Part shown: positions 1 to 6,433 of the stretch, in pieces
How positions within the stretch are numbered: the first letter of the stretch is position 1
How the letters are laid out: the number at the start of each line of letters is the position of its first letter
Assembly (NCBI GenBank): GCA_013287235.1
Contig: JABDEF010000064.1
Coordinates: 1-6,433, forward strand
Direction: 5' to 3'
Length of the DNA: 6,433 bases
Source: Gammaproteobacteria bacterium
GTDB lineage: Bacteria > Pseudomonadota > Gammaproteobacteria > DSM-16500
Program-made: the position numbers and the translations under genes
The notes under the pieces: generated by a model
What the model was told of the DNA's origin: nothing
The model's database searches: none
Seen by the model: only the letters and a program-made list of their open reading frames with translations

Positions 1-924
1 GCTAAAGCCTTGGCTTTCATATCTAAATCGATTTCTGCATAAATATTTGTTGTATTTATGGAAACATGACCCAGCCACACTCTGATTGTATTGATATCCA
101 CGCCAGCTCGTAATAAATGTGTTGCTGCAGTATGGCGTATCGTATGTGGACTTGTCCTTTTTCTTTTTATTTCAGGTAGCTTTTCAGCTATTTTTTCAAC
201 ATATCTCCTTACCATGGCATAAATACCAAAACGAGTTATTGGTTGATTACAGCGATTAATAAACACATGATCATTTTGTCCGCGCTTTGAGATCAATGAA
301 CATAATTCAGTGACAGTATGCTGCCACAGCGGGCAGCGTCGTTCCTTGCCACCCTTTCCCCTAATAAGAACTGTATGTAAATTATTTTTATTAGAATCAA
401 TATTTAAATCTGCAATTGTTAAATTGGCAAGTTCATCAGCACGTGCGCCTGTATTATATAGAAATAATAACAATGCATAATCACGTTTACCTTGACTAGT
501 TTTTCTATCGGGAGCATTTAACAAAGCATCCATTTCATCCTTTTCTAGATAGTTTATGAGCCGATTTTTTGCTTTCTTAAATGGAATGTTATGTATTTCC
601 TGATACCAGGTGATATGCTCAGGACTATTAAGGCCAACAAATTTTGAAAATGCATGAATTGCTGCAAGTCTTTGATTGCGAGTTGAAAATGATGACTTGC
701 GGTTTTCTTCTAGATTTGAAAGGAAAGATTTTATATATTTATAGTTCATATTTTCAAGAAGTAGTTTATCGATCGATTTTTTTGTTTTCTTTGCCAAATA
801 AGGGAGTAATAATTTAAATGTATCTCTGTAGCTTTTTTTGAGTGTTCCTTGATAAATTTCTTGTAGTTATTAAATATTCTAATAAAAAACGTTTTATCCA
901 AGATCCTAGATAGTGAGTGCTCAT
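1..924 (-). pseudogene. Third tyrosine recombinase of the trio (RitC-like), frameshifted and 3'-partial
   Basis: This gene starts at ATG 924-922, overlapping the stop of the upstream recombinase as ATGA, with AGGAG at 932-936 seven bases upstream. The opening frame reads MSTHYLGSWIKRFLLEYL... but stops at 814-816. Dropping one A from the A7 run (T7 at 833-839) restores a continuous 307-codon frame to the left edge. It then reads through SRNTQKSYRDTF, a typical core-binding helix motif. In that corrected numbering the core-binding domain is about residues 5-105 and the catalytic domain about 120-307: R161 (TGARADEL), K190 (RGKGGKER), H260/R263 (HTIRH), H286 (WLGH) and Y295 (NIYAEID). All catalytic residues are present, so decay is recent or the extra base is a sequencing error. 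The final C-terminal residues lie outside the window. Its role would be strand exchange alongside the other two recombinases. Confidence 0.85.
833..839 (-). other. A7 homopolymer carrying the frameshift in the third recombinase
   Basis: On the minus strand the run is seven A between C (840) and G (832). In the start frame it reads CAA AAA AAG CTA and reaches TAA at 814-816. With six A it would read CAA AAA AGC TAC and enter the long catalytic frame. The run is thus one base too long relative to the inferred parent gene. Possible causes are sequencing error, replication slippage, or a site that transcriptional slippage could rescue. Confidence 0.8.
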
Positions 925-1862
925 ATTTTTTCTCCTGCAAAATATTTTTCAAATTTTTCTCCTGCTTTTTTAAGAAGCTCGTCTGTAATTGTAAGATAAC
1001 GTGTTGTGCTAGCAATGCTTATATGACCCATGTATGTTGATAATATTGGTAAAAGTTCATTAATATTTTTATTTTTTTTGTACCAGATGAGTAATCTGTG
1101 AACTGCAAAAGAATGACGAAGATCATGTATCCTTGGTTGAAAATCACTGTTATTTCGGTAGATTCCTGCTTTTTTTCGAATTTGCTGAAAAATTCCATGT
1201 AATGTGTCTGCTTTAAGGATTTCTCCATTTTTTCCAAGAAATAAAGGTGATCTAGATGAATAATACTGATTGTGACGAATTCTCCATTGTAAGTATTTTT
1301 CAAGAAATAGTTTAATTTTTTTGTTAAATGGGACAATACGTGATTTGTAAAACTTAGAATTATTTATTAATACAAACGAATTTCTCATATCTATATCACC
1401 AATTGTGATAGCTAACGCTTCGCTACGTCGCAACCCTAAAGCATAGATCAGAACAAGCACAGCTTGTACGGTACGAGGCGAAGTACAAATCTTATTTTTT
1501 GGATATCTTAGTGCTGTACTAAAAATATGTTTCAGTTCACTTTTGGAATATATATATGGAGAAAAACATTGATGATACTTGGGTAATATGTAAGGCAATG
1601 GAATAGTCTTAACATATTGCCGTGCTAATGCATACTTATACAATCCTTTTAATGCATTGAATCTCGAAAACCATCCTGATTTGATTATTGTTGTATTTCT
1701 ATAAAGGAATTTATTTATTTCTTTTTTTGTAATATCCTTAATGTCTATTGATGATTTCATTGATTTGCAAAAAATATTTAAATATATCTCGCTTGTTGTA
1801 AATTTTTCGCCAAGCGATTTTCTGTATACGATATATTGCGTAACAAGCTGTTTTAGTTTCAA
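921..1862 (-). CDS. Second tyrosine recombinase of the trio (RitB-like), intact
   Basis: This is a 313-residue tyrosine site-specific recombinase of the phage integrase/XerC-D fold, expected to cut and rejoin DNA at the element's ends. The core-binding domain covers about residues 1-90 and the catalytic domain about 105-313. Catalytic residues visible are R145 (LGLRRSEAL), K170 (NNSKFYKSR), H246 and R249 (HDLRH), H280 (MGH) and the nucleophile Y289 (TTRYL). The start is TTG at 1862-1860: it has GAGGA at 1870-1874 seven bases upstream and overlaps the previous stop as TTGA. That arrangement suggests translational coupling. Its stop overlaps the third gene's ATG in the same way. Length and motifs look complete and nothing seems missing. 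Confidence 0.92.
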   Translation of the reverse strand: MKLKQLVTQYIVYRKSLGEKFTTSEIYLNIFCKSMKSSIDIKDITKKEINKFLYRNTTIIKSGWFSRFNALKGLYKYALARQYVKTIPLPYILPKYHQCFSPYIYSKSELKHIFSTALRYPKNKICTSPRTVQAVLVLIYALGLRRSEALAITIGDIDMRNSFVLINNSKFYKSRIVPFNKKIKLFLEKYLQWRIRHNQYYSSRSPLFLGKNGEILKADTLHGIFQQIRKKAGIYRNNSDFQPRIHDLRHSFAVHRLLIWYKKNKNINELLPILSTYMGHISIASTTRYLTITDELLKKAGEKFEKYFAGEKI

Positions 1863-3469
1863 AATAATTTCCTCATGTCAAACTCAGCGATTTTCCGCAA
1901 ATTAATTAGATCAACTTTTGCATATATCCTTGTTGTATCAAGATTCTTATGCCCTAGGAGATCACTTATTTCTTTAAGCGAAATACCTTCATTAATTAAA
2001 TGAGTTGCACAAGCATGCCTTAATGCATGTGATCCATAGTGTTTAATATTAAGATTGAGTTTTTTGATTTTTTTAGATACGAACTCATAAATAGCACAAT
2101 GACTTAAACAACGATGTGGAGCTCGTCTGGTTAAGAAAACTTCTCTAAGTGAACTATCGTTTTGTCTAACATCTTTTATATAGCGCAATATCGCGTCACC
2201 TACACTTCTTATAAGTGGAAATACTTGAGGACTTGAACTCTTAGCGCGAATTAAATAAAAACATTCATTTTTCCAGTCAATATCGCTTAGTTTAAGCTTT
2301 GCAACTTCACTACATCTCATGCCATAAATTGATAGCAACATTAAGATCGCACGATTTCTAATTTCAGATGGGTTGTTGCTCTTAGTATCGGCCAATATTT
2401 TTTTGACATCATCCCAGCCAACGAAATAAGGCAATGACTCATATTTGTATGCACGAGGTATTTTAATAGAATCAGCTAAATTTTTTCGACACCATCTTTG
2501 AGTTTCTGCAAATTTTAGAAAAGATCTAATTGATGATCCATAAGATTGAATTGTGTTTCTTTTCCAATTATAAAGATTCGATTTTTTTTCCAATACTTTA
2601 TCTATAATGAGTGGATTTATATTTTTAAATAAAGCAATATCATTACTAATATCAATCAAAAATTGTCTAATATGCAGAGAGAACAATTTTATTGTATTTT
2701 CTGACAGCCCTTTCTCTTGACGTATATATTCAATGTAAAAATTTAAATATTTTTCGAATGGCAGTGATTTAATGGTAGGCTTTTTTAAACAATTAATCAT
2801 TTTCAACCAGCTAACAGCCTCTTGAATAAAGTTTCTCTTTGCGGATTTTAAAAACCCATTCTTCATATAATATTTTGATTTCTTTTCTCTGGCCCAGTGA
2901 TTTGCTGCATTCTCAACTTCGGTTAGCGTTACCATTCTTGGCTGATAAAAATTGAGATATTTCATTGTAATTAATAGATATTGTGCTTTAAATTGTAAAG
3001 TAGTTTTAATTGCACCATTATCGTACCAGTATTTTAAATACTTTATGCGTTCACTTAGTAGATAATTACTACAATGTCGTTTAAGTGCTATGGGATTTTT
3101 ATATATTTTACAAAATAATGAATTTTTTGCTTCACGTGGTTGCTTTAAACGGTCTAATGTAGTTAACCAACGAATTGCTAATTGAAAAAAAATACTTTTT
3201 CTCTTTTCCTTTGTGAATTTATTCTTATGTTGAAAGCATAACCAACGTTCTGCGGCATCTCTCACGCATTGCACTGATAGTTTATTATGATTGCTATCCA
3301 TATTTAGAAATTCTACGATTCTTAATAGACACGCAGAAATTTTACGAAGAGTATCCCTTGAAACACCACGTTCTTTCAATAATTCTAAATATTTTTGACG
3401 TTCTGCTAACAATGGCGCAGATATATGTCTATTAATTGTAGACTCACGCTCAAACAGAAAAGTAAACAT
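1859..3469 (-). CDS. First tyrosine recombinase of the trio (RitA-like) with duplicated N-terminal domain
   Basis: This 536-residue tyrosine recombinase is the first gene of the operon. Its start, ATG 3469-3467, has a strong AGGAGG at 3477-3482. The N-terminus holds two tandem copies of a helical module, residues about 14-111 and 131-231. Both begin RHxSxxLLxERxKYL, have a central FLN/YLN, an AAxxW, and end WLxxxxxLKxP. A SAM-like core-binding domain follows at about 238-330 (EKGLSENTI), then the catalytic domain at about 345-525. Catalytic residues are R385 (GMRCSEV), K410 (IRAK), H481 and R484 (HALRH), H507 (LLGHK) and Y516 (RIYAKVD). From recalled family members, relatives usually carry one such N-terminal module and are about 120 residues shorter, so the duplication explains the extra length. 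The module probably contacts DNA or partner recombinases, which is inference. Confidence 0.92.
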   Translation of the reverse strand: MFTFLFERESTINRHISAPLLAERQKYLELLKERGVSRDTLRKISACLLRIVEFLNMDSNHNKLSVQCVRDAAERWLCFQHKNKFTKEKRKSIFFQLAIRWLTTLDRLKQPREAKNSLFCKIYKNPIALKRHCSNYLLSERIKYLKYWYDNGAIKTTLQFKAQYLLITMKYLNFYQPRMVTLTEVENAANHWAREKKSKYYMKNGFLKSAKRNFIQEAVSWLKMINCLKKPTIKSLPFEKYLNFYIEYIRQEKGLSENTIKLFSLHIRQFLIDISNDIALFKNINPLIIDKVLEKKSNLYNWKRNTIQSYGSSIRSFLKFAETQRWCRKNLADSIKIPRAYKYESLPYFVGWDDVKKILADTKSNNPSEIRNRAILMLLSIYGMRCSEVAKLKLSDIDWKNECFYLIRAKSSSPQVFPLIRSVGDAILRYIKDVRQNDSSLREVFLTRRAPHRCLSHCAIYEFVSKKIKKLNLNIKHYGSHALRHACATHLINEGISLKEISDLLGHKNLDTTRIYAKVDLINLRKIAEFDMRKLF

Positions 3470-3476
3470 AAATTTA

Positions 3477-3482
3477 CCTCCT
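3477..3482 (-). promoter_or_regulatory. Shine-Dalgarno AGGAGG of the first recombinase
   Basis: A perfect AGGAGG on the minus strand lies 7 bases before ATG 3469. It fixes this start for the operon's first gene and implies good translation initiation. Confidence 0.85.
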
Positions 3483-3522
3483 GTTAAACTTTCAATCGTG
3501 ACAATTACTATACTACACCAAA

Positions 3523-3551
3523 GTTATAAAAATATTATGTGGTTTTGAAAA
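3523..3551 (-). promoter_or_regulatory. Candidate sigma-70-type promoter of the recombinase operon
   Basis: On the minus strand, TTTTCA (3551-3546, 4 of 6 matches to TTGACA) is followed after exactly 17 bases by TATAAC (3528-3523, 5 of 6 matches to TATAAT). This lies about 55 bases before the start codon. The region is very AT-rich, so chance matches are likely. No better-spaced pair was seen in the leader. Confidence 0.35.
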
Positions 3552-3644
3552 AATAAAAATTGCTTTTTATTCAGAAAAGGAGTACCTAAACAACACATAA
3601 ATAATTACGCATCATAAGGAACCTTATGTTATGTAGAACATAAG
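3535..3644. repeat. Cluster of TTATGT/ACATAA hexamers in the operon leader
   Basis: Exact TTATGT occurs at 3535-3540, 3624-3629 and 3629-3634, and its complement ACATAA at 3595-3600 and 3638-3643. A related CATAAG sits at 3613-3618. Part of this forms a perfect 7-bp inverted repeat with a 2-base loop at 3613-3628 (CATAAGGAACCTTATG). Such clusters near the end of a tyrosine recombinase element could be arm-type or accessory recombinase sites, or operator sites near the promoter. This role is inferred from position only. Confidence 0.45.
3623..3644. other. Putative recombinase core/attachment site: perfect 8-bp inverted arms with 6-bp spacer
   Basis: CTTATGTT (3623-3630) and AACATAAG (3637-3644) are perfect inverted arms around the spacer ATGTAG (3631-3636). 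Inverted arms around a 6-8 bp crossover region is the usual form of a tyrosine recombinase core site. The site lies exactly where the trio element's non-coding leader ends and homology to an Rpn-family gene begins (3645 or slightly before), so it is a candidate right end of the element (attR-like). The matching left end is outside the window. Confidence 0.55.
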
Positions 3645-4217
3645 TATCCACTGGTGGTTTACAATGGTGACAAACCTTATAGTCATTCATTAACCCTAAG
3701 TGATCTTATTAAGCCCAATCAATCAAAAGAAATATTTAGTACGCTTTTTACGAGCCCCTTTCCTCTAATCGATCTCCCTGCAATAGAAGATGACGTGCTT
3801 CGAAATCAGGCTCAGCATAGTGTCAGGGGTGTTGCATTACTTATGGCATTAAAACATGTATTTGATCGTAATCTACAGACATTTTATGATCAAATATTGA
3901 TCAAAATATTGAAACAATTAGAACAAGAAGGTGACATAGATGAAGTTGTCGATGTATTATACTATTTATTGAAAGAAAGTGAGTTTTTGGATGAAGAGCA
4001 CTTTTGGTCAACGCTGCACAGTGATTTTTCATCAAAAGTTGAGGATAAAGTAATGACAATTGCACAAAAATTGGAAGAAAGAGCTAAGATCGATGTTGCA
4101 AAAAAGCTTTTGGCTGACAGACAATCAGAATTAAATGAAGCTGAATTAATAAAATGGGTTAACCGTATGACTGGGTTGCCGATCGAAAAAATTAAAGAGC
4201 TTCAGAAAAAACATTAA
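3645..4217 (+). pseudogene. Rpn-family PD-(D/E)XK nuclease/transposase, 5'-truncated by the recombinase element
   Basis: In-frame translation from 3645 gives YPLVVYNGDKPYSHS, the conserved segment that follows the nuclease core in Rpn (recombination-promoting nuclease, 'transposase_31'-type) proteins. It continues with a helical middle (VALLMALKHVFDRNLQTF) and a tail (VMTIAQKLEERAKIDVAKKLL, then TGLPIEKIKELQKKH) that resembles the family's usual C-terminus. The N-terminal PD-(D/E)XK catalytic half is missing. In frame, a TAA at 3615 closes the reading frame within the element's leader. A GTG at 3654 could open 187 residues but has no Shine-Dalgarno and would lack the active site. Family members cut DNA and promote RecA-independent recombination; this relic should not. 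The missing 5' half would be expected beyond the left end of the recombinase element. Confidence 0.75.
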
Positions 4218-4239
4218 TCGCACAATTAAGCATATCTGA

Positions 4240-4918
4240 ATGATGAAGGTTCCTGATAAGTTATATCATTTCACATCCTCTGAATGTGCTATTAAAATCC
4301 TTGAAGGAAGTAAATTTAAAGGTTCCAAAGTTACAAATTGTAATGACCCCTTTGAAATTGATCAAACACCTTTTTATGTTGATCTGAGCAATAGCAGACA
4401 TCTAGATTATTTTTGTAGTGAAATGTTACAAATTTATAGAAATCATCCAATATTTTCAAAAAACCTCCGGTGCAAAAACAATTGAACAATTACCGCAAAA
4501 CAAGAGAATAAAATTTCTCAAAGATAGTATTTCACGGGGTATTTTTAATGATCTATATCATTTAACAAATTTTGATGAATATCTAATTTACCAAAGAGAA
4601 AGAATGTATATTTATTGTTTTTCTTCTTGTGAGGTTGAATCCGCTATAACTCTTTGGTCTCATTATGCGGATAAGCATAGGGGAATAGCTATAGAGTTTA
4701 AAATACCTGATTCGATTAAAAATATTTATCCAGTTAAATATCCCAAAAAATCAAAAAGAAGCGGTTGTTTCTCTCCACAAGATGCAATCGGATTATTTAA
4801 TGATGTAGAAAATGAATCTTTTAAAAGAATGCTTTTTGGAAAATTGTTGTTAACTAAACACAGTGATTGGTCTTATGAAAAAGAATGGAGAATGGTCGGT
4901 CTGTGTCAGCGACTTTGA
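4240..4918 (+). pseudogene. DUF2971-like protein, frameshifted and 3'-truncated by an insertion sequence
   Basis: The first frame starts at ATG 4240 (or the adjacent ATG 4243). It reads PDKLYHFTSSECAIKILEG and NCNDPFEID, matching the DUF2971 opening motif (YHYTS...L..I...NDP.E), and stops at 4483-4485. Removing one A from the A6 run at 4458-4463 joins codon 73 (S) to KTSGAKTIEQLP. The rest follows: YIYCFSSCEVESAITLWSHY (the family's CFS...LW..Y core), then GIAIEF, then WSYEKEWRMV. The restored product would be about 225 residues. After EWRMV only a few codons remain before TGA at 4916-4918, and those lie in what looks like the end of the IS3-family element, so the true C-terminus is cut away. 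No clear Shine-Dalgarno is seen at 4240. It follows the Rpn relic by 22 bases. The biochemical role of DUF2971 is not established. Confidence 0.75.
4458..4463 (+). other. A6 homopolymer carrying the frameshift in the DUF2971-like gene
   Basis: The run reads TCA AAA AAC CTC in the start frame and leads to a stop at 4483-4485. With five A it reads TCA AAA ACC TCC GGT and continues in the second conserved frame. As in the third recombinase, there is one A too many. Confidence 0.75.
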
Positions 4919-4936
4919 GACAAAATTTGATGTGAA

Positions 4937-5994
4937 TTAACAATCGTAATTAAGCCATATTCTCCGTTTTTCTGTCAAGAAGTTTTCGAAATTTTTTTCT
5001 AATTTTATCTTTGGTGGATTGATGTAAACAGACCTTAATTTTTTTAGTACCGGTATTTTATAATTAAAGCGTGCTGGGTTTTTCTCATAAGCATCCATTA
5101 AAACAGAATGCCTATCTTTTAAGATTACATCAGCTAATCCATAATGCACGCTGGATGGCCGTAAAAATAAAATACCTGAGTGGTAATGCATGTTGTTATA
5201 CCAGTCAAAAAAATTCCGACAAAATTTTTCAGCTTGTTCGATTGATTCAAAGCGATCTGGAAATTCTGGTCGATATTTTAATGTTTTAAAATGTGACTCT
5301 GAAAATGGATTATCATTGCTGGTATATGGTCTGTTATGTGTTTTTAACACGCCTATTTTTTCTAACAATTGCGATACCGTCTGCGATGTCATACTAGGAC
5401 CATTGTCTGAGTGAATTGTTAGTTGATTTGGAAGTACCCAAATTTTTTCGTTGTCGCTTCAATAAGCGATTTTGCAAGGTATTGGCATTCTCGATCGGCA
5501 ATCATCCAACCCACCACATAACGACTGTAAATATCTAAAATTACGTACAAATGGAAGTACGTAAATCGATTGCAGCTGCAAAGTTTTGTAATGTCCCATG
5601 ACCACACTTCATTCGGCGCCGTTGCGATTAACTCTGGCTTTATAGCATCTCTGTGATTGCGAACATTACGGCGTTCACTTGATTCGCCTGCCTCTAATAA
5701 AACGCGATACATTGTGCGAATTGACGCAACATACTGTTGCTCTTCATCCAATAGCGTATAAAACACTTCGTACGGGGTAGCATCAGCAAAACGCTCACTG
5801 TGTAGAATATCCAGTATCTGTTGTTTCTCCTCGCTATTGAGCGCATTATGTGGCTTTTTCGTTGAAGTAATTACATTGTCTTGTGACTCTTTAGCAAACA
5901 TGCGATAAAGGGTTGATCGAGATATCCTCAGGTGATCACACAAGGCTGCCAGTGCAATATCTTTCTCTTCTGAGACTTGTTTGATATAAGTCAT
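4937..5994 (-). pseudogene. IS3-family transposase orfB (DD(35)E), one-base frameshift
   Basis: ATG 5994 overlaps the orfA stop as ATGA, with GAGGT at 6001-6005 six bases upstream. The first frame covers a helix-turn-helix (LAALCDHLRISRSTLYRMF), an HTH_21-type segment (TPYEVFYTLLDEEQQ) and the first catalytic Asp in EVWSWDITKL, then stops at 5419-5421. The second frame carries the second Asp in LTIHSDNGPSM and the Glu in NPFSESHFKTLKY, with exactly 35 residues between them, the IS3 hallmark. It ends at TAA 4937-4939. Adding one base near 5437-5448 fuses the two into about 352 residues (for instance KKFGVLPNQLTIHSD if a G is added to GGG, or KKIWVLPNQ if an A is added to A6). As sequenced, the catalytic triad is split, so this copy should be inactive unless the shift is a read error or is bypassed. 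Confidence 0.88.
5437..5448 (-). other. Frameshift site in orfB (A6 or adjacent GGG)
   Basis: The minus strand reads A6 (T6 at 5443-5448), TTT overlapping into GGG (CCC at 5437-5439), then TACTTCCAAATCAAC and stop. One base is missing relative to the conserved PNQLTIHSDNG frame. The in-frame codons AAA AAA TTT do not make a standard X XXY YYZ slippery heptamer, so a simple deletion is favoured over programmed -1 shifting. Confidence 0.65.
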
Positions 5995-6433
5995 GATTGC
6001 ACCTCGCTCGTCTCTTGATCGATGACATGATCCGAGAGTAATTTCGACACTTTTTTTTGAATTTCAATAATCGCTTCTGCTTGTGATAATTTCTTTTTGA
6101 GTCTAGCATTTTCTCTTAGCAGTTGCTGGTGCGCGAGATCACGTTGGTGCGATTTAAAATATTTACGGCTTGATTTTTTTTCGTGAAGATCTTTTTTCCA
6201 TTTTGAAATGCTCGCATAGTACAATCCTTCTTTGCGAAGCAGTGCACCACGCTCTAGCGATCCATTGCAAGCATCAAAAGCAGTAATTATTTTTATTTTG
6301 TCAGACACACTGAATTTACGTCTAGCTGCTCTAGATTTTTTCACTTTGACTTGAGGATCAACTTCCAAAATTTCACGAACAGGCTGGCGATCGAGAGCAT
6401 TGCTTTGATCAGACGGAGATGTTTCTTGTTGGA
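5991..6433 (-). CDS. IS3-family transposase orfA, 5'-partial at window edge
   Basis: The frame is open from the right edge to TGA 5991-5993, giving 146 visible residues. A TTG at 6368 is a possible internal start, but the 21 upstream codons (QQETSPSDQSNALDRQPVRE and onward) stay open, so the real start is probably beyond 6433. Features are a basic stretch (KVKKSRAARRKFS), a helix-turn-helix region that includes GALLRKEGLYYASISKWKKD (compare the ALLRREGLY..HL..W form common in this type of orfA), and a leucine-zipper-like coiled coil (LLRENARLKKKLSQAEAIIE). In IS3-family elements OrfA binds the terminal repeats and works with OrfB. The ATGA overlap with orfB points to coupling. Confidence 0.88.
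   Translation of the reverse strand, partial: QQETSPSDQSNALDRQPVREILEVDPQVKVKKSRAARRKFSVSDKIKIITAFDACNGSLERGALLRKEGLYYASISKWKKDLHEKKSSRKYFKSHQRDLAHQQLLRENARLKKKLSQAEAIIEIQKKVSKLLSDHVIDQETSEVQS

Larger units (their letters stand above)
1..3644 (-). mobile_element. RIT-like element (three tandem tyrosine recombinases), left end outside window
   Basis: Three different tyrosine recombinases lie head to tail on the minus strand with 4-bp overlaps (TTGA at 1859-1862, ATGA at 921-924). Each has the R...K...HxxR...H...Y catalytic set. This is the architecture of published RIT (recombinase in trio) elements. The right boundary is inferred at the inverted repeat 3623-3644, because Rpn-family protein homology starts abruptly just after it on the plus strand. 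If the crossover lies in the 6-bp spacer, the outer arm (3637-3644) would belong to the target and not the element. The left end is not in the window, so no terminal repeat pair or target duplication can be checked. Tn554 is a less good match, since its third gene is not a recombinase. Confidence 0.75.
4903..6433 (-). mobile_element. IS3-family insertion sequence, right part outside window
   Basis: Two overlapping minus-strand genes encode the orfA and orfB halves of an IS3-family transposase. The left boundary is placed near 4902-4904. There the DUF2971 reading frame loses its homology and the sequence becomes TGTCAGCGACTTTGAGACA, which begins with TG as IS3-family terminal repeats do. This leaves about 33 bases between the transposase stop (4937) and the end, a usual distance. 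The opposite terminal repeat and the target duplication are beyond 6433, so the exact end cannot be confirmed. The element looks less AT-rich than the genes to its left, consistent with recent arrival. Confidence 0.7.

Noticed and set aside
832..838. In-frame A AAA AAG slippery heptamer in the third recombinase as a programmed -1 frameshift signal
   Set aside because: A -1 shift here enters the 89-codon frame that stops at 746, not the catalytic frame. The conserved frame needs a +1 shift or loss of one A, so classic -1 frameshifting does not rescue the gene.
746..1015. An 89-codon minus-strand open frame overlapping the second and third recombinases
   Set aside because: It lies out of frame across the end of one recombinase and the start of the next, and its translation has no family-like motif. 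The conserved proteins occupy the other frames.
1019..1336. Minus-strand open frame of 105 codons within the second recombinase
   Set aside because: It is a shadow in another frame of a recombinase with full catalytic motifs, and it shows no start signals of its own.
3613..3628. The CATAAGG/CCTTATG hairpin as a transcription terminator
   Set aside because: The stem is AT-rich and only 7 bp, with a 2-base loop and no T run on either side. It reads better as part of the recombinase-site cluster.
1..3644. A Tn554-type transposon
   Set aside because: Tn554 encodes two tyrosine recombinases plus a small non-recombinase TnpC. Here the third gene is itself a complete-motif tyrosine recombinase, which fits a recombinase trio better.
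4418..4918. A separate 166-codon plus-strand gene
   Set aside because: It contains only the second half of the DUF2971 pattern, and its first codons duplicate in another frame the end of the preceding fragment. It is the frameshifted continuation of the gene at 4240.
5071..5414. Two small plus-strand open frames (5071-5289, 5190-5414)
   Set aside because: Both are antisense to the conserved catalytic part of the IS3 transposase and have no recognisable motif.
1..6433. CRISPR array, tRNA, rRNA or riboswitch
   Set aside because: No regularly spaced direct repeats, cloverleaf-like segment or conserved RNA motif was seen. The only sizeable non-coding gap is 3470-3644.

Overview
The window is AT-rich (the recombinase and relic regions visibly more so than the right-hand insertion sequence) and holds mobile DNA plus genes broken by it. 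There are no housekeeping genes, tRNAs or rRNAs. The sequence does not fix the host. Low G+C, an Rpn-family relic and dense mobile DNA would fit an intracellular or host-associated proteobacterium such as the Legionella/Rickettsiella or Rickettsia types, but that is a weak inference.

Left block, 1-3644, minus strand: three consecutive tyrosine recombinase genes, transcribed right to left from about 3520. They overlap by 4 bp at each junction (TTGA, then ATGA), and every start has a clear Shine-Dalgarno sequence. This layout matches the known 'recombinase in trio' (RIT) elements. The first protein (536 aa) carries a tandemly duplicated N-terminal domain. The second (313 aa) is intact. The third is full of conserved residues but has a one-base frameshift in an A7 run near its start, and it runs off the left edge. 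Upstream of the operon is a 175-bp non-coding leader with a possible promoter, a cluster of TTATGT/ACATAA hexamers, and a perfect 8+6+8 inverted repeat at 3623-3644 shaped like a tyrosine recombinase core site.

Middle block, 3645-4918, plus strand: immediately after that inverted repeat, homology begins in mid-gene to an Rpn-family (PD-(D/E)XK nuclease/transposase) protein, of which only the C-terminal part remains. The simplest reading is that the trio element inserted into this gene, so the repeat marks its right boundary. Next is a DUF2971-like gene, frameshifted in an A6 run and cut off at its 3' end.

Right block, about 4903-6433, minus strand: an IS3-family insertion sequence with orfA (open to the right edge) and orfB (DD(35)E transposase, one-base frameshift). 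Its left end appears to have truncated the DUF2971 gene. The window therefore records at least two insertion events, and three single-base frameshifts in or next to homopolymers that may be decay or sequencing error.
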